NCBI RefSeq assembly: GCF_021650705.1
Contig: NZ_CP087138.1
Location: 1,612,001-1,676,000 of the forward strand
From: Pseudomonas sp. KNUC1026
GTDB taxonomy: Bacteria; Pseudomonadota; Gammaproteobacteria; Pseudomonadales; Pseudomonadaceae
Direction: 5' to 3'
DNA: 64,000 bases
Part shown: piece after piece, positions 58,791 to 64,000 of the stretch
Numbering within the stretch: the first letter of the stretch is position 1
Layout: each line of letters opens with the position of its first letter
Program-made: the position numbers and the translations under genes
Notes under the pieces: generated by a model
What the model was told of the DNA's origin: nothing
Databases searched by the model: none
The model's input: the letters and a program-made list of their open reading frames with translations, nothing else

Positions 58791-59310
58791 CTACAGGCGT
58801 AGGCTGAATGATCTCGACCCAGTAACCGTCCGGGTCCTTGATGAAGGCAATGCTCTTCATGCGGCCATCGGCAAGGCGTTTCTGGAAGTCCACACCCAGC
58901 GTTTCGAAACGCTCACAGGCGGCATGGATATCAGGCACAGACACACAGATATGACCGAAACCGCGCGGGTCGCTATTGCCGTCGTGATAAGCGAAGGCGG
59001 CATCTTTCTCGGTGCCGTGGTTATGAGTGAGTTCCAGAATGCCGGGAATCGACTTCATCCATTCGGTGCGTTGCGCGTCATCGGCGGGAATCTGCGCGCG
59101 GTCGACCAGTGCCAGAAAATACAGGCTGAATTCGGCTTCCGGGAAGTCACGCTTTTCGACCAGGCTGAAACCCAGTACGCGAGTATAGAAATCCAATGAC
59201 CGGGTAATGTCCTTGACCCTGAGCATCGTGTGGTTAAATACAAAATGTTGCGTGGCGGAATCCGGAATAGCGGTCACGCCCGGCAGGCTGTTCAGTTCAT
59301 GAAGGCTCAT
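58786..59310 (-). CDS. gloA: Lactoylglutathione lyase (glyoxalase I)
   Basis: GloA converts the methylglyoxal-glutathione hemithioacetal to S-lactoylglutathione. The 174-residue protein has the VOC-fold metal ligands: His in FNHTMLRVKD, Glu in ILELTHNHG, His in GFGHICVSVP and Glu in GYWVEIIQP. The insertion and N-terminal tail match the longer eukaryote-like/Pseudomonas group of GloA. The frame is intact. Confidence 0.95.
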   Translation of the reverse strand: MSLHELNSLPGVTAIPDSATQHFVFNHTMLRVKDITRSLDFYTRVLGFSLVEKRDFPEAEFSLYFLALVDRAQIPADDAQRTEWMKSIPGILELTHNHGTEKDAAFAYHDGNSDPRGFGHICVSVPDIHAACERFETLGVDFQKRLADGRMKSIAFIKDPDGYWVEIIQPTPVA

Positions 59311-59335
59311 GTGAACTCCAGTCGGAATAACAAGA

Positions 59336-59367
59336 AGGGAAGAAAAGAGAAGCCCGCCGAAGCGGGC
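59336..59367 (-). terminator. Terminator downstream of the mvaT-like gene
   Basis: On the minus strand GCCCGC-TTCG-GCGGGC is followed by TTCTCTTTTCTT. It lies between the mvaT-like gene and gloA and should end the former's transcript. Confidence 0.8.
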
Positions 59368-59476
59368 ATATGGGGCGCTGGTCCATCAGCAGGTTTCATC
59401 CTGCGCCCCTGGCCGTGAAAATACCGTGAAAGTTCGCGAGCGTTGCACGAAGTCACGCTGCACGGCTGTGCCGGCT

Positions 59477-59847
59477 TCAGCCGCGCACCCAGCTTTCGAC
59501 GGTGTCGCTGCCATGTTCGGCTTTCCAGGCCTTCAGGCCGCGGTGGTTGCCGCCTTTGGTTTCGATCAGCTCGCCGGTGTGAGGGTTCTCGTAGACCTTG
59601 ACCACGCGCGGGCGGCGAGCCGCTTTTTGCGGCGCAGCAGGGGTGGCACGGCCAGCGTTCAGGCGCGAGGGTTCGAGAATGGCGATCACATCGCGCAGGC
59701 TCTTGCCATATTGGGCCATCAGTTGCTTGAGTTTGTCTTCGAACTCGATTTCTTTTTCAGGCCTGCGTCGTTCTTCAGGCTTTCAAGGCGAGCAAGTTCT
59801 TCCTGAAGGGCTTTTTCGGCGGCGCGAAATTCGGCGAGTCTGGACAT
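59477..59847 (-). CDS. MvaT-type H-NS-family nucleoid-associated protein, frameshifted
   Basis: A protein of about 123 residues. The N-terminal coiled coil for dimerisation is MSRLAEFRAAEKALQEELAR, and the C-terminal AT-rich DNA-binding domain is VYENPHTGELIETKGGNHRG then LKAWKAEHGSDTVESW. An A-run at 59753-59757 (reverse strand) lacks one base; LKKEIEFEDKLKQLMAQYG is expected. MvaT proteins silence AT-rich acquired genes. Several paralogues exist in Pseudomonas, so I give no symbol. Confidence 0.9.
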
Positions 59848-59965
59848 GTGCGGGGGCTCCGGCATAAGTGAATGTGCCGGTAGAATAGGTGTTTTTTTTG
59901 CGCGGGACAATATAGAAAGTTGCCCGAGAGCAACTTTCAGGTTCACACCTTGCTGTGCAAGTTGA

Positions 59966-60898
59966 TCAAAGTTCGTTGCGCCGTGGAAGATCGGGGCCTG
60001 TGCGCGTGCAGGTCAATGCCGCAGCACTCACGGCAAAGTGCAGCAGCGCCTGAAGTTGCGCCGGTTGCAGTTGCGCCAGCCCTTCGGGAGTATCGAGTTG
60101 ATGTTCGGCCAGCCAGGTCAGCAGTGCGGCCTGGAAGGTATCGCCGGCGCCCACTGTATCGGCCACCTTGATCGAGCGCGCCGGTTCGCTGGCATGCCCA
60201 TGCTGGCGGCTGAACACTTCGGCGCCTTCACCGCCCCGGGTCACGAATACCAGCTCGCAACGCTGGTTCAACCAGCGCTGGGCAATGGTTTCGTGCGTTT
60301 GGCCGGGGTAAAGCAGGCCCAGGTCCTCATCGCTGACCTTTATCAGGTGCGCGTGCGCCGCCATGGCTTCCACACGTCGCCGCCAGCGTTCGATGTCCGG
60401 CGCCGGGTTCAGCCGCACGTTAGGGTCCAGGCTGATCAGGCGGCGCTCGCTTTCCCGGGCTGCCAGGGCCGCCAGGGTGCTGGCGATCGGCTCGACCACC
60501 AGTGAGTAGGAGCCGAAATGCAGCCCGCGCACCTCATCGGCTAGCGCCGGCAGGTGAGTGCTTTCCAGCAGCCGATCAGCACAGCCTTCGCCGCGGAAGC
60601 TGTACTGCGGGCTGCCATCGGCGTTGAGCGCGACCATCGCCAGAGTGGTAGGCGCATCGAAGCGTTGCAGGTAACGGTCGCTGACCCCTTCCTCGGCCAG
60701 CAACCGGGCCAGCCGCTGGCCGAGGAAGTCATTGGAAACCCCGCCCAGCAGGGCCGAACGTGCGCCCAACCGTGCCAGCCCGATGGCTACGTTGAAAGGC
60801 GAGCCCCCAGCCACGGCGGTATAGCCGACCTTCGCCGTGCTGCCGGTGTCGGCATCGCAGAACAGATCGAACAGGGCTTCTCCACACACGACAAACAT
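59966..60898 (-). CDS. mtlZ: PfkB-family carbohydrate kinase (fructokinase, MtlZ-like)
   Basis: The 310-residue sugar kinase has the PfkB signatures GGSPFNVAIGLARLGARSAL near residue 31 and DTVGAGDTFQAALLTWL near residue 252 with the catalytic Asp. It is the last gene of the operon; the fructose made by MtlD from mannitol would be its substrate. The order mtlK-mtlD-mtlY-mtlZ agrees with the mannitol operon described in P. fluorescens. Confidence 0.9.
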   Translation of the reverse strand: MFVVCGEALFDLFCDADTGSTAKVGYTAVAGGSPFNVAIGLARLGARSALLGGVSNDFLGQRLARLLAEEGVSDRYLQRFDAPTTLAMVALNADGSPQYSFRGEGCADRLLESTHLPALADEVRGLHFGSYSLVVEPIASTLAALAARESERRLISLDPNVRLNPAPDIERWRRRVEAMAAHAHLIKVSDEDLGLLYPGQTHETIAQRWLNQRCELVFVTRGGEGAEVFSRQHGHASEPARSIKVADTVGAGDTFQAALLTWLAEHQLDTPEGLAQLQPAQLQALLHFAVSAAALTCTRTGPDLPRRNEL

Positions 60899-60913
60899 GC
60901 TTGCTCCTTGAAA

Positions 60914-62389
60914 TTACAGCGCCAGCACCTGCTGGCGATAAGCGTCATACACCGGTGCATACGCGGCCACCGCCGCAGGCTGTGGCCGGTGCTCGCTGGC
61001 GCCGGCCAGCTGCACGCAGCGCTGGCACAGCTCAGCCAGCCGCGCCTGGCCGCCGCCTTCGGCGCACCAGGCTGCCTGGATCGCGGCGCCCAGCGCAGCG
61101 GCCTCCGGCTCCTCGGTACACATCACCGGGGTGGCCATGATATCGGCAACCATCTGCCGCCACAGCGAGTTCTTCGAACCGCCGCCGATCAGGCGGATGC
61201 TGTGGCTGGGCAGGCCGCTGGCGCGCAGCAGGTCGAGGCCGTAACGCAGGCCGAACGTAGTGCCTTCGACCGCTGCTCGGCAGAGGTTGGCCGCGTTGAA
61301 ATTGTTGCTGGTCAGCCCGTGCAGGCTGGCCGTGGCATCGGGCAGGGCGGGCACCCGCTCGCCGTTGAAGAAGGGCAGCATCAGTACCCCTTCGGCGCCG
61401 ATCGGAGAAGTGCGCAGGTGCTGGTCGAAGGCGTGCTGGTTCAGCTGCAGGAGGTCGCGTACCAGGCCCGTGGTGTTGGTGAGGTTCATGGTGCAGATCA
61501 GCGGCAGCCAGCCGCCGCTCGATGAGCAGAACGCCGCCACGGCGCCTTCCTCACTCACAAGCGGGGCGGCAGAGTAGGCATAGACGGTGCCGGAAGAGCC
61601 CAGGCTCATGGTGATGTGCCCGGGCTGGATATTGCCGGTGCCGATGGCGCCCATCATGTTGTCACCGCCCCCGCTAGCCACCAGTGCCGCAGGGTTCAAG
61701 CCCAGCTCGCGGGCCACTTCCGGGCGCAGGCGGCCGACGGCTTCATCGGCCTGCAACAGGCGCGGCAGGGCGCTTTCCAGCTGGCCATCGGGGCTGATAT
61801 GGCGCAACAACGCCAGGTCCCAGGTGCGGGTGCGGATGTTGAAATAGCCGGTGCCGGAGGCATCGCCGTATTCGGCGCAATGCTCGCCGGTGAGCCAGAA
61901 GTTGAGGTAATCGTGCGGCAACAGGATGTGCCGAGCGCGGGCAAAGGCTTCGGGCGCGTGCTCGCGGCTCCAGAGCAGCTTGGAGACGGTGTAGCCCGGC
62001 GCGATCACCAGGCCCAAACGCTCCAGCGAACCCTGGGGGCCGCCGAGCCATTCCAGCAGGCGCGTGTTCTGCGAAGTGCTTTCGGTGTCACACCAGAGTT
62101 TGGCCGGGCGCAACACCTGGCCGTCGGCATCGAGCATCACCAGCCCGTGCTGCTGGCCGGAAACACTCAAAGCCTGCACACGCTGGCCATCGACGCCTGC
62201 AGCTGCCAGTGCCTGGGCAACCGCCTCGGTGAGCGCCCGGCGCCACTGCGCCGGGTCTTGCTCGCGGCGCCCGTGGGGGCCGCTGATCATCTCGTGGGCG
62301 GCGCTGCCCACGCCCAGCACGCGGCCGCCTGCTGCATCGAGCAGCAGGGCCTTGGTGCCTTGGGTACCGCAGTCGATCCCCAGATACAT
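60914..62389 (-). CDS. xylB: Xylulokinase (MtlY-like)
   Basis: The 491-residue FGGY-family kinase starts YLGIDCGTQGTKALLLDAAG and has LSVSGQQHGLVMLDADGQVL and GGGSKNSLWRQMVADIM near the C-terminal ATP site. It phosphorylates D-xylulose, which MtlD makes from D-arabitol, to xylulose 5-phosphate. It lies 15 bases from each neighbour in the operon. Confidence 0.94.
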   Translation of the reverse strand: MYLGIDCGTQGTKALLLDAAGGRVLGVGSAAHEMISGPHGRREQDPAQWRRALTEAVAQALAAAGVDGQRVQALSVSGQQHGLVMLDADGQVLRPAKLWCDTESTSQNTRLLEWLGGPQGSLERLGLVIAPGYTVSKLLWSREHAPEAFARARHILLPHDYLNFWLTGEHCAEYGDASGTGYFNIRTRTWDLALLRHISPDGQLESALPRLLQADEAVGRLRPEVARELGLNPAALVASGGGDNMMGAIGTGNIQPGHITMSLGSSGTVYAYSAAPLVSEEGAVAAFCSSSGGWLPLICTMNLTNTTGLVRDLLQLNQHAFDQHLRTSPIGAEGVLMLPFFNGERVPALPDATASLHGLTSNNFNAANLCRAAVEGTTFGLRYGLDLLRASGLPSHSIRLIGGGSKNSLWRQMVADIMATPVMCTEEPEAAALGAAIQAAWCAEGGGQARLAELCQRCVQLAGASEHRPQPAAVAAYAPVYDAYRQQVLAL

Positions 62390-62404
62390 GCTGGCGGCTC
62401 CTGG

Positions 62405-63898
62405 TCAGTCCTTGCCCAGCAGGGCGTTGAGTGTCCCGTCAACGCCCAGAGTGCGCAGGTTGTGCAATTGCCGCTCGAAGGCGGCGACGAACGCCGGGGA
62501 GTTGGGCAGCGTTTGCCCGAATATTTCTTCGGCGCCCAGCAGGCGCGCCGTCAAGCTTGCGTCCTCTGACACCAGGCTGCGGCAAAAGTCCGCACGCGGG
62601 TCGACGATGCGGTAATCGCCCAGGCCCTTGAGGTAGAGCGCCCAGGCGGCGACCACCAGTGCGCCACGGTCGAGATCGCCGCCGCTTTGCACCAGTTGAT
62701 TGAGCGTCGGCACCGTGAACTTGGGAAACTTCGACGAACCGTCGGAGCACACTCGTTCCAGCTGGTCGGCGATGGCCTGGTTGGAGAACCGCTCGATCAG
62801 CTTGGCCTTGTAGGCGCTGAGGTCGATGCCTGGTACTGGCGCCAGCTGCGGGGTGACGTCGCGGTCCATGTAGGTGGCGATGTACTCGACGAACAGCGGG
62901 TCGTTCATGGTTTCGTGGACGAAGCGATAGCCCTTGAGTGTGCCCAGGTAGGTCAGCGCCAGGTGGCTGCCGTTGAGCAGCTTGATCTTCATTTCTTCGT
63001 AGGGGGTTACGTCAGCGGTGAACTGCACGCCGACGTCTTCCCAGGCCGGGCGGCCGGCGCAGAAGTTGTCTTCCAGAACCCATTGCACGAAGGGCTCGCA
63101 CACCACCGGCCAGGTGTCGTCCACGCCGTGTTCTTCCAGCAATTGCTGGCGGTGGGCGGTGCTGGTCATCGGCGTGATGCGGTCGACCATGGCGTTGGGG
63201 AAGCTCACCTGCTGCTCGATCCACTCGGCCAGGCCCTGGCCGTAGGCGTCGCCTGCCAGCCGGGCGAACGCCAGCAACGCCTTGCGCGCCACCTGGCCGT
63301 TGTGCGGCAGGTTATCGCAACTCATCACCGTGAACGGCCCACGCCCGGCTTCGCGCCGGCGTTGCAGCGCCGCGCAGAGAAAACCGAAGACGGTGGTGGG
63401 CGCGCCGGGGTTGGCCAGGTCGTGTTGCACTGGCGGCAGGTTCGCCATGAACTGGCCGGTGCTGTCGTCGATGCAGTAGCCGCCTTCGGTGATGGTCAGC
63501 GAAACGATGCGGATGTTCGGCTCGGCCATTTTTTCGATCAGCGCCTGCGGGCTGTCGTGGGCCAGCAGCATGTCGGTCATCGCGCCGATCACCCGCACTT
63601 CAGTGTCGGGGCTGTCGCCCAGTTCATAGAGGGTGAACAGGTAATCCTGTGCGGCCAGGTCGTCGCGGGCCTTGCGGTCTTCGGCACGCACGCCGGCGCC
63701 GCAGATGCCCCAGTCCAGCGCCTTGCCCTGGTTCATCAGGGCATCGGTGTAGAACGCCTGGTGGGCGCGGTGGAAACCGCCCACGCCGAAATGCAGGATG
63801 CCGTCGCCGATCTTGTCGATCTGATACGCCGGCAGTTTCACCTCCGGGGCCAGGTCATCGAGGTTGGCGAAGCTCAGTTTCACAGGGTGTGCGCTCAT
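62405..63898 (-). CDS. mtlD: Mannitol 2-dehydrogenase (polyol-specific long-chain dehydrogenase)
   Basis: The 497-residue protein has the family's ILHFGVGGFHRAHQAFYTD near residue 33, TLTITEGGYCID-like LTITEGGYCIDDS, SCDNLPHNG and the catalytic Lys segment EMKIKLLNGSHLALTYLG near residue 295. It oxidises mannitol to fructose and usually also D-arabitol and sorbitol, with NAD. The ATG at 63898 (MSAHPVKLSF) is preferred over an in-frame start 28 codons upstream that would overlap the previous gene. Confidence 0.94.
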   Translation of the reverse strand: MSAHPVKLSFANLDDLAPEVKLPAYQIDKIGDGILHFGVGGFHRAHQAFYTDALMNQGKALDWGICGAGVRAEDRKARDDLAAQDYLFTLYELGDSPDTEVRVIGAMTDMLLAHDSPQALIEKMAEPNIRIVSLTITEGGYCIDDSTGQFMANLPPVQHDLANPGAPTTVFGFLCAALQRRREAGRGPFTVMSCDNLPHNGQVARKALLAFARLAGDAYGQGLAEWIEQQVSFPNAMVDRITPMTSTAHRQQLLEEHGVDDTWPVVCEPFVQWVLEDNFCAGRPAWEDVGVQFTADVTPYEEMKIKLLNGSHLALTYLGTLKGYRFVHETMNDPLFVEYIATYMDRDVTPQLAPVPGIDLSAYKAKLIERFSNQAIADQLERVCSDGSSKFPKFTVPTLNQLVQSGGDLDRGALVVAAWALYLKGLGDYRIVDPRADFCRSLVSEDASLTARLLGAEEIFGQTLPNSPAFVAAFERQLHNLRTLGVDGTLNALLGKD

Positions 63899-63921
63899 GG
63901 GAACTCCAGTGCTGTGTTCAG

Positions 63922-64000
63922 TCAGGCGGCGGCGCGCAGTGCGAGGGGCACGGCGGCGCCGTTGGCGTCGAACAGGTGGCAATGCTCAGGGGCCAGGTGC
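63922..64000 (-). CDS. C-terminal end of a sugar ABC transporter ATP-binding protein (MtlK-like), partial
   Basis: Only the last 25 codons are inside the window: HLAPEHCHLFDANGAAVPLA, then LRAAA and the stop. The pattern HLFDxxG near the end is typical of MalK/SmoK/MtlK-type ATPases. It is 23 bases upstream of mtlD on the same strand, as expected for mtlK. Confidence 0.7.
   Translation of the reverse strand, partial: HLAPEHCHLFDANGAAVPLALRAAA

Noticed and set aside
1..64000. CRISPR array or prophage
   Set aside because: No regularly spaced direct repeats and no phage structural or integrase genes were seen; the only mobile element is the IS at 57279-58735.

Overview
The window is about 64 kb of GC-rich chromosome from a Pseudomonas of the P. 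putida/P. fulva type. Evidence for the genus is a Pseudomonas-style mtl operon, an MvaT-type H-NS protein, DUF1652 and DUF1883 small proteins, an AcnB/AhpCF/GalU/Gor housekeeping set, a PvdP-like pyoverdine tyrosinase, and REP sequences of the GTGGGAG...GCTTGCC type. A complete zeaxanthin-glucoside carotenoid cluster points to a yellow-pigmented member of the group; species is inference.

Layout. 0.1-1.4 kb: divergent CsrA paralogue, PfpI/DJ-1 protein, CrcB fluoride channel. 1.5-11.2 kb: carotenoid island with crtZ (+), a tightly overlapping minus-strand operon idi2-crtX-crtY-crtI-crtB, divergent crtE (+), an ArsR-type regulator, and a cytochrome P450 coupled to a small ABM-domain monooxygenase. 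11.3-14.9 kb: a lipoprotein and a BtuFCD-like ABC importer behind a cobalamin riboswitch. 14.9-21.6 kb: MFS transporter, GFA-type zinc protein, PAS/GGDEF/EAL protein, sirtuin, PvdP. 21.6-28.3 kb: a second cobalamin riboswitch followed by cobW-cobN-chelatase ATPase-VWA protein. 28.3-33.2 kb: orphan RHS-core protein, YetF-like protein, PnuC with a NadR-like kinase, UppP, a HAD phosphatase.

33.3-41.4 kb: a FAN1-like nuclease coupled to a DinG/XPD-like helicase, then pgm and a UvrD-type helicase. 41.4-46.1 kb: small conserved proteins, a lipoprotein, galU, gor and two LuxR-type regulators. 46.5-51.4 kb: ahpC, ahpF, a REP pair and acnB. Upstream of acnB lies a nested inverted-repeat element. 51.8-57.2 kb: DUF1289 protein, MFS transporter, methyltransferase, and a MocR regulator divergent from an EamA exporter. 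57.3-58.7 kb: an intact IS3-family (IS150-like) element with 3-bp target duplications, flanked by REP-like sequences. 58.8-64 kb: gloA, an MvaT-like gene, and the distal part of a mannitol-type operon (mtlK end, mtlD, xylulokinase, fructokinase).

A dominant feature is sequence quality. Seventeen genes, including pgm, ahpF and acnB, carry single-base frameshifts (22 in total, often in short homopolymers). I treat these as probable sequencing or assembly indels and annotate the genes across them as CDS. No rRNA, tRNA or CRISPR array was seen.
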